Shown: positions 19,992-29,083 of the stretch, one piece after another
Numbering within the stretch: the first letter of the stretch is position 1
Layout: every line of letters starts with the position of its first letter
Source of the DNA: Alphaproteobacteria bacterium
GTDB lineage: Bacteria > Pseudomonadota > Alphaproteobacteria > SMXP01
Assembly: GCA_021774915.1 (NCBI GenBank)
Contig: JAJFIO010000030.1
Span: 1 to 34,790, forward strand
Direction of reading: 5' to 3'
Length of the DNA stretch: 34,790 nucleotides
Notes under the pieces: model-generated
Database searches by the model: none
What the model saw: only the letters and a program-made list of their open reading frames with translations
What the model was told of the DNA's origin: nothing
Position numbers and translations under genes: made by a program

Positions 19992-20708
19992 GTGGGATTG
20001 CGCGACGAAGATAGTCAAATCGTTCGCAAACTGGATCTTTTTCGCAATATGGACGAAGCGCGTTTCGAGGGACTTCTCAACGCCGCCTTTCTGCAACGCT
20101 TTCCCGAGCGTGTCGTCTTGATCCAGGAAGGCGAACCTTCAGATTTTCTGCATATTGTCATTGACGGAAGCGTTGAGCTTTTCGCGACATTGGCTCATCG
20201 CGAAACCACGCTGACGGTATTGTCCCCAGTTTCGACGTTTATCCTGGCGGCCGTGCTGAAAGACGCGATCTATTTGATGTCGGCGCGCACGCGCACACCG
20301 TCGCGTATTTTGATGATTCCATCGGAAAACGTTCGAAAGGCCATGGCGGAGGATGCCGCTTTCGCCCGCTCGATCGTGAATGAGCTTGCAACATGTTACC
20401 GGGGCGTCGTGCGCAATCAGAAGAATCTCAAACTGCGCACCGGCGTTGAGCGCCTTGCGAGTTACCTAGCCCATCAACATGTCCGCCAAGGAGCGAATGG
20501 CCGGTTGACCCTTCCCATTGACAAGCGAACGCTGGCTTCGATGTTGGGAATGACGCCCGAGAATTTGTCGCGCGCATTCGCCGCGTTACGCCGGAATGGT
20601 GTCACCGTGGCTGGTCCCGACATCATGATCGATTCCGAGGAGACCTTGATTGAACTGGCGCGTCACGCGCCATTAATCGATAATTTCCCAGAACCCCACC
20701 AAGATTAA
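19992..20708 (+). CDS. Crp/Fnr-family transcriptional regulator, NarR/NNR-like
   Basis: 238 aa; cNMP-fold N-terminus (VLIQEGEPSDFLHIVIDGSVELF) and C-terminal HTH (TLASMLGMTPENLSRAFAALRR) with FNR-like ExxSR. Only one Cys, so no FNR [4Fe-4S] motif. GTG at 19992, or TTG at 19998, which is better spaced from AAGGGAGG. Confidence 0.88.
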   Translation: MGLRDEDSQIVRKLDLFRNMDEARFEGLLNAAFLQRFPERVVLIQEGEPSDFLHIVIDGSVELFATLAHRETTLTVLSPVSTFILAAVLKDAIYLMSARTRTPSRILMIPSENVRKAMAEDAAFARSIVNELATCYRGVVRNQKNLKLRTGVERLASYLAHQHVRQGANGRLTLPIDKRTLASMLGMTPENLSRAFAALRRNGVTVAGPDIMIDSEETLIELARHAPLIDNFPEPHQD

Positions 20709-20759
20709 GCACAAAGGTGCGGCCTCCATCATCATTGGTCTGGCGGACCTGGATCACCT

Positions 20760-21647
20760 CTAAAGGCGCTTGAACCAGGTCGCCGCATGGTCCACAAAGG
20801 CGCGCACTTTAGCTGCCAAATGCCGACTGTGGGGATAGACCACATAGACGCCCCGGTCATAAGCTTCAAAGTCTTTGAGAAGTCTCACCAATCGGCCGTG
20901 GGCTATATCATCCTCGACCGTCGGAAGCAGGCAAAGCCCGATGCCGTGCCCGGCCGCCACCATATTTCGGATAGGGCGCGCGGCGTTCACACGGGCCCGG
21001 GGCTTCACCGTAATCGATGTGGGTTTTCCGTCCACCAGGAATTCCCACCTATTGGTCGGACTGATGGCCGCATTCACGATACAAATATGCCCGGCCAGAT
21101 GGCTCGGGTGCTCCGGTCGCCCGGTTTTTTTGAGATAGTCGGGCGAAGCGCACAACACGTAGCGATAGGATGCAACGCGCCTGGCGATCAGGCTACTGTC
21201 TTCCAGAGCGCCAATGCGCACAGCCACATCAAAGCCTTCAGCCACGATATCGACACGGCGTTCTTCAAGCGCCAGATCAACGGTGATCTGCTCATGGCGG
21301 GCCAGAAAATCATTCACGCAATCAGCCAAAACCTCCTCACCCATAATGCGCGGGCCGGCTATGCGCAAATGCCCGCGCGGGGTTCCTGTTTGCAGCTGAA
21401 TGGCGTCTTCGAGTTCATCGATGCGTTCGATGATGTCTACACATCGCTGGTAATAGGCGCGGCCCACTTCGGTGGGGTTGACCTTGCGCGTCGTGCGGTT
21501 GAGCAGCCGGGCATCAATCCGGTCTTCAAGCTGGGCGATATATTTGCTCGCCAACGCATTAGAGATGCCCAGCCGCCGCGCGGCGCCTGAAAAACTGCCC
21601 GCTTCGACGACATTGGCGAAAACCCGCATGCCAATAAGAGTGTCCAT
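20760..21647 (-). CDS. LysR-family transcriptional regulator
   Basis: 295 aa; MDTLIGMRVFANVVEAGSFSGAARRLGISNALASKYIAQLEDRIDARLLNRTTRKV is the LTTR HTH. Confidence 0.93.
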   Translation of the reverse strand: MDTLIGMRVFANVVEAGSFSGAARRLGISNALASKYIAQLEDRIDARLLNRTTRKVNPTEVGRAYYQRCVDIIERIDELEDAIQLQTGTPRGHLRIAGPRIMGEEVLADCVNDFLARHEQITVDLALEERRVDIVAEGFDVAVRIGALEDSSLIARRVASYRYVLCASPDYLKKTGRPEHPSHLAGHICIVNAAISPTNRWEFLVDGKPTSITVKPRARVNAARPIRNMVAAGHGIGLCLLPTVEDDIAHGRLVRLLKDFEAYDRGVYVVYPHSRHLAAKVRAFVDHAATWFKRL

Positions 21648-21661
21648 TCATAATCAACATT

Positions 21662-21685
21662 TTATTGATAGTTAGTTCTCAATAA
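21662..21685. promoter_or_regulatory. Inverted repeat TTATTGA-N10-TCAATAA in LysR/GST divergent intergenic region (candidate LTTR site)
   Basis: Direct reading: ttattgatagttagttctcaataa, a perfect 7-bp dyad between divergent lysR and GST genes. Confidence 0.5.
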
Positions 21686-21794
21686 GATGGATTATCAATA
21701 TTATGCCGAAGATGTAAATGATAATTCACGACGGCACGAACGAGAAAACTACAGATCGTGCCCGGACAAAAACAATGAACACAGGAGCTTAACG

Positions 21795-22409
21795 ATGATC
21801 ACACTCTACCGTCATGCCCTTTCGGGCCATTCTCACAGGGTTGAACTGATGCTTTCACTGCTCGGGCTGGAATTCGATCTCGTCGATGTCGATCTGGCCA
21901 GCGGCGCCCATAAGAAGCCGGAATTCCTCGCTAAAAACCCCTTTGGCCAGGTGCCCGCACTTGATGATGACGGTGTCATCGTCTGGGATTCCAATGCCAT
22001 TCTGGTTTACCTAGCCAAGAAATACGGCACTGAACACTGGCTGCCAAACGACCCTGCGGGCGCCGCGGCGGTGCAAGCCTGGCTTTCGGTTGCCGCAGGC
22101 CGGATCGCTTCCGGGCCCGCCGCGGCGCGCCTGGTAACCGTTTTCGGCGCCAACCTGGATCATGAGAACGCCAAAAACAGCGCCAACGCTCTGTTTGCGA
22201 CAATGGACCAGATACTCGCTCATCGCGCATATCTTGCAGGGAACGAAGTGACAATTGCCGACGTGGCCGGCTACGCTTATATCGCCCACGCGCCGGAAGG
22301 CGGGGTGTCGCTGGACCCTTATCCCCATATACGGGCCTGGCTCGGGCGCATCGAAGCACTCGAGAGTTTCGTACCAATGCAACAGACAGCTGTAGGACTG
22401 GCGGCCTAA
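21795..22409 (+). CDS. Glutathione S-transferase family protein
   Basis: MITLYRHALSGHSHRVELMLSLLGLEFDLVDVDLASGAHKKPEFLAKNPFGQVPALDDDGVIVWDSNAILVYLAKKYG is the GST N-domain. ATG at 21795 preceded by AGGAG; the upstream extension in the ORF track is unlikely to be coding. Confidence 0.92.
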   Translation: MITLYRHALSGHSHRVELMLSLLGLEFDLVDVDLASGAHKKPEFLAKNPFGQVPALDDDGVIVWDSNAILVYLAKKYGTEHWLPNDPAGAAAVQAWLSVAAGRIASGPAAARLVTVFGANLDHENAKNSANALFATMDQILAHRAYLAGNEVTIADVAGYAYIAHAPEGGVSLDPYPHIRAWLGRIEALESFVPMQQTAVGLAA

Positions 22410-22423
22410 ACCGCAAAAGCACA

Positions 22424-22453
22424 CGGGCGGAGCGATTTGGAACGCTCCGCCCG
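22424..22453. repeat. Perfect 11-bp inverted repeat / hairpin (CGGGCGGAGCG-atttggaa-CGCTCCGCCCG) between GST and the next gene
   Basis: Direct reading; 8-nt loop; no T-tract follows. Confidence 0.7.
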
Positions 22454-22477
22454 ATACGCCATAACGGGAGGCAACTG

Positions 22478-24577
22478 ATGGTCAATTTCAGCCAGGACAC
22501 GTTAGCAACGCCGTTTCACAGGGGCGAGCTGGACATACAAGAACGCCTGGGCATGCGCGAAAAAGTGCATTCTTACGCACCCGGCTTCATCCGCGATCAC
22601 CTACCCGACCAGCACCGGGAATTCTATGCACAGCTGCCGCAGCTCATTGTGGGTTCGGTAGATGAACAGGGCCGACCCTGGGCCTCCATGCTTGTGGGAC
22701 GCCCCGGGTTCATTTCTTCGCCCGATTCCAAAACTATGTCAGTATCTGGGCAACCTCTCTACGGCGATCCGTTGGCTGATAATCTAAAAGATAATGCGCC
22801 TCTTGGCTTTCTCGGGATCGAGTTTCAAAGGCGTCGGCGCAACCGCATGAATGGAAAAATCTCAAAAATTCGAGATGATGGTTTTGAGATTGCGGCTGAT
22901 CAATCCTTCGGCAATTGCCCGCAATATATCCAGGCGCGCGGATTCCAGATCACTGACGCCGTGAATGCTCCTGAAACCCCGCGCCCGCTTGAGCGGAATT
23001 CCACACTCAGCCATGCGGCGCGCACAGCCATCGAAAGCGCTGACACCTTTTTTATCGCCTCAATGTTTTCTGAAGATCAGAGCGATAACAGGCATGGTGT
23101 TGACGTATCGCACCGGGGCGGAAAACCGGGATTTGTCCGGGTCGTCGATGAGCGAACACTTTTGTTCCCTGATTTTGCTGGAAATTTCCATTTCAACACC
23201 CTTGGCAATATTGCGCTTTATCCAAAGGCGGGACTTCTGTTCCCCGATTTCGAGACCGGCGATCTGCTCTACATAACCGGCGCCGCCGAAATTATCTGGG
23301 AGGGCGAGGAGGTGCAGGCCTTTGAGGGCGCTGAGCGTCTGGTCCGCATAAATGTGGACGAAGTGGTCCGCGTCGAGGAGAGCCTGCCCCTGCGCTGGGA
23401 TTTCCAGGGATATGCGCCTGACCTGGAGCGCACCGGATCGTGGCAAGAAGTGGCCGAGACGATCGAAATCAACCACAACCGCAACAATTGGAGGCGGTTC
23501 TCGGTCGTTCGTATAGAGAATGAAAGCGAAACGATTTCGTCCTTCTATCTGGCATCCGAAGACGGCAAAGCGCTTGCTTCATACAAACCCGGGCAATATC
23601 TGCCTATCCGCCTGGATATACCTGGAGAAGACGCCTCCCTCAACAGAACCTACACACTATCCCAAGCACCGAACGGAAAAATTTACCGTCTCTCGATCAA
23701 GCGCGAAGCCAAAGGCTTGGCGTCCCAGCGCTTCCACGACCAGATGAAGCCCGGCTCCATACTGGAGGCGATGGCGCCACGCGGCAAATTCACGCTCCAG
23801 GAGAAAAGCCCCCGGCCCATCGTCCTGCTGTCAGGCGGTGTCGGCATCACGCCCATGATCGCGATGCTTGAGCATGTGCTCCTTGAGGACGCCAGGACCG
23901 GATCACCCCGCTCGGTTTATTTTATTCACGGAGCACAAAATGGCCGGGAGCACGCTTTTGGACGGCATGTTCGAAAGCTGGCGCGCGAATGCGCATCGCT
24001 CACCGCCCATATCCGATACTCAAAACCCCAGAAAAGTGATCAGGAGGGGATCGATTTCGATAGCACCGGCCATATAGATATGGAGCTTCTCAAATCAATA
24101 CTCCCGCTCGATGATTACGATTTCTATCTCTGCGGACCCTCCCCTTTCATGCAGGCGCTCTACGAAGGCCTTGCCACGCTTGGTGTCGGGGAAAACCGTA
24201 TCCATTATGAATCCTTCGGTCCGGCCATGGTTTTAAAACCCAGCGCGCAGACAAATAAGCGGCAACGTGCCGAGCATCCGGCACAAGGCCCCGTCCCGGT
24301 TTGCTTTGCTAAATCAGGAATTGAGATCGAATGGTGGCCCGAGAAGGGTACGCTTTTGGATCTGGCCGAAGGGGCAGGACTGACCCCGGCCTTTTCGTGC
24401 CGCAATGGTGTGTGTGGTACCTGCGCCACTAAGGTGAAGTGCGGCGCCGTCGACTATCTTGATGATCCAATTGCCCCCCATGGCGATGACGAGGCGCTGA
24501 TCTGCTGTTCAACACCTCGGAGTGCACAAGGAGAGGAAACGTGCGGTGAGGATTTTGGCGTGATACTGGATCTCTGA
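22478..24577 (+). CDS. Multidomain flavoprotein: PPOX/FMN-binding domain, ferredoxin-NAD(P)H reductase, C-terminal plant-type 2Fe-2S ferredoxin
   Basis: 699 aa. N-term pyridoxamine-phosphate-oxidase-like (IVGSVDEQGRPWASMLVGRPGF...LLFPDFETGDLLYITGAAEI); FAD/NAD module (NRTYTLSQAPNGK, VLLSGGVGITPMIAML, YLCGPSPFM); ferredoxin CRNGVCGTC...CC. Confidence 0.88.
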   Translation: MVNFSQDTLATPFHRGELDIQERLGMREKVHSYAPGFIRDHLPDQHREFYAQLPQLIVGSVDEQGRPWASMLVGRPGFISSPDSKTMSVSGQPLYGDPLADNLKDNAPLGFLGIEFQRRRRNRMNGKISKIRDDGFEIAADQSFGNCPQYIQARGFQITDAVNAPETPRPLERNSTLSHAARTAIESADTFFIASMFSEDQSDNRHGVDVSHRGGKPGFVRVVDERTLLFPDFAGNFHFNTLGNIALYPKAGLLFPDFETGDLLYITGAAEIIWEGEEVQAFEGAERLVRINVDEVVRVEESLPLRWDFQGYAPDLERTGSWQEVAETIEINHNRNNWRRFSVVRIENESETISSFYLASEDGKALASYKPGQYLPIRLDIPGEDASLNRTYTLSQAPNGKIYRLSIKREAKGLASQRFHDQMKPGSILEAMAPRGKFTLQEKSPRPIVLLSGGVGITPMIAMLEHVLLEDARTGSPRSVYFIHGAQNGREHAFGRHVRKLARECASLTAHIRYSKPQKSDQEGIDFDSTGHIDMELLKSILPLDDYDFYLCGPSPFMQALYEGLATLGVGENRIHYESFGPAMVLKPSAQTNKRQRAEHPAQGPVPVCFAKSGIEIEWWPEKGTLLDLAEGAGLTPAFSCRNGVCGTCATKVKCGAVDYLDDPIAPHGDDEALICCSTPRSAQGEETCGEDFGVILDL

Positions 24578-24604
24578 AAGACATTCGGCGATCCGGTTAT
24601 AGAA

Positions 24605-26290
24605 TCAATCGTTCATGCGATCCAGCTCTGCCAACATTGCATCGCGCATGGCGAATTTCTGGATCTTGCCCGTCACGGTCATCGGATATTCTTGAACAAA
24701 CCGAATATGCCGCGGAATTTTGAAATACGTGATTTGTTCCTTACAGAAGATTTTCACGTCCTCTCCCGACAGATTTTCCCCTTCACGCAGCTGAATCCAC
24801 GCACATACTTCTTCCCCCAATTTTTCATCTGGAATTCCAAAGATCTGTACATCTAGAATTTTTGGATGGGTATAAAGAAACTCTTCAACTTCCCTCGGAT
24901 AAATATTCTCGCCTCCCCTGATAATCATATCCTTGATGCGCCCGACAATCTGGACATAACCTTCTTCATCCATGATGCCCAAATCGCCCGAATGCAGCCA
25001 GCCGCCTGCATCAATCGTGTCACGCGTTCGTTCTTCATCATTCCAGTATCCACGCATCACGGAATACCCACGGGTACAGATTTCTCCCTTTTCTCCGATA
25101 GGCGCAACGCGGCCATCATCCCCCGTTATCTTAACTTCAATACGCGGTACGGCCCTGCCCACTGTGCCCACGCGTTTTTCTATGGGATCTTCAGGCAATG
25201 TCAGATGATTGAGCGGACTGAGCTCAGTCTGCCCATAGCCGATCAGGATGTGTTCCATCCCCATATCATTGATCACGCGGTTCATCACTTCCACCGGGCA
25301 CGGCGCGCCCGCCATAATGCCTGTGCGCAATGACGAAAGATCATATTGATTGAAATCCGGATGATCCAGCTCAGCAATAAACATGGTTGGCACGCCATGA
25401 AGGCCCGTGCACCTTTCATCCTGAACCGCCGCCAAGGTTTCCGACGGGTCAAATCCAGGTCCGGGATAAACGGCTGTTGCGCCATGCGCCACGCACAAGA
25501 GGTTTCCCAAAACCATCCCGAAACAATGGTAAAGCGGGACCGGAATACATAGTCGGTCTTCATGCGTGAACTTCATCCCGCATCCTGAAAGCCATCCATT
25601 ATTGAGGATATTACAGGAGGTTAGCGTCGCGCCTTTCGGACTGCCCGTGGTGCCGCTGGTGAACTGGATATTGATCGGATCATCAGGCAACAATTCATCT
25701 TTCAGTCTCTCCATCTCGCGGATTTCAGACTCTCCACCCAGCCCCAGAACATCCCGATAGTTCAACATGCCCGGCGTATGATCGTCGCCCATGCGAATAA
25801 CAGATTGCAGATAGGGCAGGCGTTTCGCCTTCAGGTTCCCCGGCGCGCAACTCTCAAGCTCCGGCAACAACTCTTGCAACATTTCAATGTATCGGCTGCT
25901 CTTAAACCGGTCCGCCGTGACGATGGCGCGGCATTCAACTTTTTTCAACGCATATTCAAGCTCATACAATCGATAAGCCGGATTGATACAGACAAGGAGT
26001 GCGCCGATTTTCGCCGTGGCAAATTGCGTAACCGCCCATTCGGCACTATTAGGCCCCCAGACTCCTACGCGATCACCAGGTTTAATTCCAAGCTTTAACA
26101 AGCCCGTCGCCAGCGCATCAACCTGTTCTTTATAATCATTATACGTCCAGCGGATATTCTGATGTCTGACGATCAGCGCATCGTTGTCGCCAAAGCGTGC
26201 AACAATATCATCAAAATAATTCCCGATCGTCTCGTAAATCAGGGGCTCATCGCCTGCGCCGCATACATAACTCTTTGTCAACTTAGCCAT
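24605..26290 (-). CDS. AMP-binding fatty acyl-CoA synthetase
   Basis: 561 aa; INIQFTSGTTGSPKGATLTSCNILNN (A3), GYGQTELSP (A5), LHSGDLGIMDEEGYVQIVGRIKDMIIRGGENIYPREVEE, TGKIQKFAMRD. Confidence 0.92.
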   Translation of the reverse strand: MAKLTKSYVCGAGDEPLIYETIGNYFDDIVARFGDNDALIVRHQNIRWTYNDYKEQVDALATGLLKLGIKPGDRVGVWGPNSAEWAVTQFATAKIGALLVCINPAYRLYELEYALKKVECRAIVTADRFKSSRYIEMLQELLPELESCAPGNLKAKRLPYLQSVIRMGDDHTPGMLNYRDVLGLGGESEIREMERLKDELLPDDPINIQFTSGTTGSPKGATLTSCNILNNGWLSGCGMKFTHEDRLCIPVPLYHCFGMVLGNLLCVAHGATAVYPGPGFDPSETLAAVQDERCTGLHGVPTMFIAELDHPDFNQYDLSSLRTGIMAGAPCPVEVMNRVINDMGMEHILIGYGQTELSPLNHLTLPEDPIEKRVGTVGRAVPRIEVKITGDDGRVAPIGEKGEICTRGYSVMRGYWNDEERTRDTIDAGGWLHSGDLGIMDEEGYVQIVGRIKDMIIRGGENIYPREVEEFLYTHPKILDVQIFGIPDEKLGEEVCAWIQLREGENLSGEDVKIFCKEQITYFKIPRHIRFVQEYPMTVTGKIQKFAMRDAMLAELDRMND

Positions 26291-26496
26291 CAGTACACAC
26301 CTTCACCATATGAAGAAGCTTGTTACAAAAAGAAGGGGCACGGGCGGCCCCTTCTTCTCTGGATATCAACAGATCTCCATACGAGATATCTCTCTAACGA
26401 GGCATTACCACCTAGTGCATCACTCGTTATTTTGGAATCACTTGCGATGCTCTCGTTCTTGTTGGTCGCGCCGTTTTAAGCGCAAAACCGCACACA

Positions 26497-26517
26497 CCCA
26501 CGGATCAAGTCCGAGGG
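26497..26517. repeat. Short hairpin CCCACGGA-TCAAG-TCCGAGGG, possible REP-like extragenic element, flanked by GCGCAAAA (26480-26487) ... TTTTGCGC (26523-26530)
   Basis: Direct reading of nested inverted repeats in the intergenic region between the acyl-CoA synthetase and the small secreted protein gene. The inner stem has one A-A mismatch. Confidence 0.5.
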
Positions 26518-26538
26518 CATGCTTTTGCGCACGGCGCT

Positions 26539-26835
26539 CTAGTGCTCAACTGCACATTCATCAAGAACTGCTTTCAGCGCATCACTTGACTGTTCATACG
26601 CTTCATCGTCGTTTGACGCAGTTTTAGTAACCGCCCAGATTTCTTCATTAAGCGCTGCATTAGCATCCCCTTTAGCGCCGAGGCATGAACACTGCGACGC
26701 CACATCGCCCGTACTCTGCCACTCAATAGAGATGCGATTGCACATTTCTTCCGTTGATTCTGCCAAGCTTGGCGAAACAAAAGCAAAAACCGCTCCAAGA
26801 ACTGCACCACAAGTTAGGATATTTTTGATATTCAC
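26539..26835 (-). CDS. Small secreted/periplasmic hypothetical protein with four cysteines in the predicted mature part
   Basis: 98 aa; signal peptide MNIKNILTCGAVLGAVFAFVSPSLAES; mature MCNR, QCSC, DEC. GTG start with upstream GGAG. Confidence 0.65.
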   Translation of the reverse strand: MNIKNILTCGAVLGAVFAFVSPSLAESTEEMCNRISIEWQSTGDVASQCSCLGAKGDANAALNEEIWAVTKTASNDDEAYEQSSDALKAVLDECAVEH

Positions 26836-26956
26836 TTCACAATCTCCATTTTTGCAACTTCCTCAATCCCACGCACAGCATACAGGATCGCCGAAATTAG
26901 AAACAGTTTCAATATAAAACTTCTCCTCTAACAATTTAATTTGTACACGGGCCTAT

Positions 26957-28144
26957 TTAACTGGTGCGTTCAATTGCCATGGCTGTCGCCTCCCCACCGC
27001 CAATGCACAGGCTAGCCACGCCTTTTTTAAGATCGTAGTGCTCGAGCGCCGCGATAAGCGTGACCAATACACGCGCTCCCGAGGCCCCTATGGGATGTCC
27101 CAAAGCGCAGGCCCCGCCATGCACATTGACTTTATCAAAAGGTATATCCAACTCTTTCATCGCGATCATGGGAACCACGGCAAAAGCCTCATTGACCTCG
27201 AAAAGTTCCACATCGCCGGCAGTCCATCCGGTTTTGCCAAACAGCGCCTTGATGGCGCCCACCGGTGCGGAGGTAAATTGCGACGGCTTGCGTGCATGAA
27301 CGCTGTGTCCTCGAATGGTCGCCAGCGGCGTTTTTCCCAGTTTTTCGGCTTGCGAACGGCGCATCAAAACGAGCGCCGCGCCGCCGTCGGAAATCGAACT
27401 GGAATTAGCCGCCGTCACTGTACCCTCGATGGCAAAAGCTGGCCGCAGGGTCGGGATTTTTTCAGGCCGCGCCTTACCCGGCTGCTCATCCACACCGACA
27501 GCCAAGACCCCTTTTCGGGTTTTAACCTCCACCGGCGTGACCTCCCGATCAAAAGCACCGCTTGCAATAGCTTTATTGGCCCGCTCCAGAGATGTAATCG
27601 CATAAGCATCCTGTTCTTCGCGGGTCAATTGATAGGCCTGCGCCGCTTCTTCGGCAAAGCTTCCCATCAAGCGACCCTGCTCATAGGCGTCTTCCAATCC
27701 ATCCAGAAACATATGGTCTTTGACTTCGCCATGGCCAAGGCGTAAACCCCCGCGCACTTTGGGCAGAAGGTAGGGCGCATTGGTCATGCTCTCCATACCG
27801 CCCGCGACCATCACGTCGTGAGAGCCCGCGCAGATTGCATCATGCGCCACCATCACCGCCTGCATACCGGAACCGCACATCTTGTTGACCGTTGTGCACG
27901 GCGTCGCGACATCAAGTCCCGCCCCCAGCGCCGCCTGCCGGGCCGGGGCTTGCCCCAGACCCGCGCTCAGCACAAGGCCCATGATCGCGCTGTCCACGGA
28001 CTGGCCATCCACACCAGCTTGCCCCAGCGCGGCTTTGATCGCCGTGGCGCCCAATTCCGGCGCGGTTATTGACGAGAGTTCACCCTGAAACCCGCCCATG
28101 GGCGTGCGGGCCATGCCGACAATCACGATAGGATCTTCATTCAT
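26957..28144 (-). CDS. Acetyl-CoA C-acyltransferase (thiolase)
   Basis: Thiolase motifs: TVNKMCGSGMQAVMVAHDAI, NVHGGACALGHPIGASGARVLVTL, GVASLCIGGGEATAMAIER. Start refined to MNEDPIVIVG. Confidence 0.93.
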   Translation of the reverse strand: MNEDPIVIVGMARTPMGGFQGELSSITAPELGATAIKAALGQAGVDGQSVDSAIMGLVLSAGLGQAPARQAALGAGLDVATPCTTVNKMCGSGMQAVMVAHDAICAGSHDVMVAGGMESMTNAPYLLPKVRGGLRLGHGEVKDHMFLDGLEDAYEQGRLMGSFAEEAAQAYQLTREEQDAYAITSLERANKAIASGAFDREVTPVEVKTRKGVLAVGVDEQPGKARPEKIPTLRPAFAIEGTVTAANSSSISDGGAALVLMRRSQAEKLGKTPLATIRGHSVHARKPSQFTSAPVGAIKALFGKTGWTAGDVELFEVNEAFAVVPMIAMKELDIPFDKVNVHGGACALGHPIGASGARVLVTLIAALEHYDLKKGVASLCIGGGEATAMAIERTS

Positions 28145-28192
28145 ACCATTTCTCCGTTTTCCAACAGCCCACATCTACATCAAATCGAGATC

Positions 28193-29083
28193 TTAGGCAT
28201 CTCCTTCAAGCATTTTAATGATGCCGGAAAAATCAAGTGCGCCCTGGCCTGCTTCATCGAATTTGGCGTAAACGGACATGGCTTTGGCCCCCAAAGGGGT
28301 CGTCGCGCCGGTTTCCTGCGCTGCATCCTGCGCCAGCTTCAGGTCTTTGAGCATCATCGCCACCGTGAACCCGGGCTGATACTCCCGATTGGCGGGCGAG
28401 GTGGGCACGGGCCCCGGCACCGGGCAATAATTGGTCAAAGACCAGTTCTGCCCTGATGCATTGCTCGCGATGTCAAAAAGCTTTTGCCGTTCAAGCCCCA
28501 ATCTGTCGGCAAGAAGAAAAGCTTCACAGGTGCCGATCATGGTGATGCCGAGAAGCATGTTATTGCACACCTTGGCCGCCTGGCCCGCGCCTGAAGGCCC
28601 GGCATGGATAATTTTTTGCCCCATGGCGCCCAGAATCGGCTGCGCGCGCTCAAATGCTGACTCAGAGCCCCCGACCATGAAAGTGAGCGTGCCCGCTTCA
28701 GCCGCCGCAACGCCGCCGGACACCGGCGCATCCACCATCATCATGCCCGCCTCTTCAGCCACCTCGCCAACCGCGCGGGCAGTGGCGACATCAATGGTCG
28801 AGCAATCCATAAACAGTGTGCCTTGTGATGCGGCGCCGAGGATACCATCTTTACCCTGATAAATCGCGCGCACATGTTCACCGGCGGGCAGCATGGTCAC
28901 GACCGCCTCCACATCAGACACGGCATCAGCCGCATCACTAGCCAATTGCGCCCCTTGGGACCCAAGTTTTTGCATCGCGTCTTCAGACAGATCGAAAACC
29001 TTGAGCTGGTGACCATTTTTGAGAAGGTTCAGCGCCATTGGCCCGCCCATATTCCCGAGCCCTATAAATCCTATCTTAGTCAT
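28193..29083 (-). CDS. mmsB: 3-hydroxyisobutyrate dehydrogenase
   Basis: [55 protein letters not shown]. Start refined to ATG at 29083, with GGAGA upstream. Confidence 0.92.
   Translation of the reverse strand: MTKIGFIGLGNMGGPMALNLLKNGHQLKVFDLSEDAMQKLGSQGAQLASDAADAVSDVEAVVTMLPAGEHVRAIYQGKDGILGAASQGTLFMDCSTIDVATARAVGEVAEEAGMMMVDAPVSGGVAAAEAGTLTFMVGGSESAFERAQPILGAMGQKIIHAGPSGAGQAAKVCNNMLLGITMIGTCEAFLLADRLGLERQKLFDIASNASGQNWSLTNYCPVPGPVPTSPANREYQPGFTVAMMLKDLKLAQDAAQETGATTPLGAKAMSVYAKFDEAGQGALDFSGIIKMLEGDA

Noticed and set aside
20787-21590. 267-aa plus-strand ORF opposite the LysR gene
   Set aside because: Antisense shadow of a clear LysR coding region; no recognisable domain, consistent with high-GC codon bias.
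27038-27745. 235-aa plus-strand ORF opposite the thiolase
   Set aside because: Antisense to a well-supported thiolase gene; no domain motifs.
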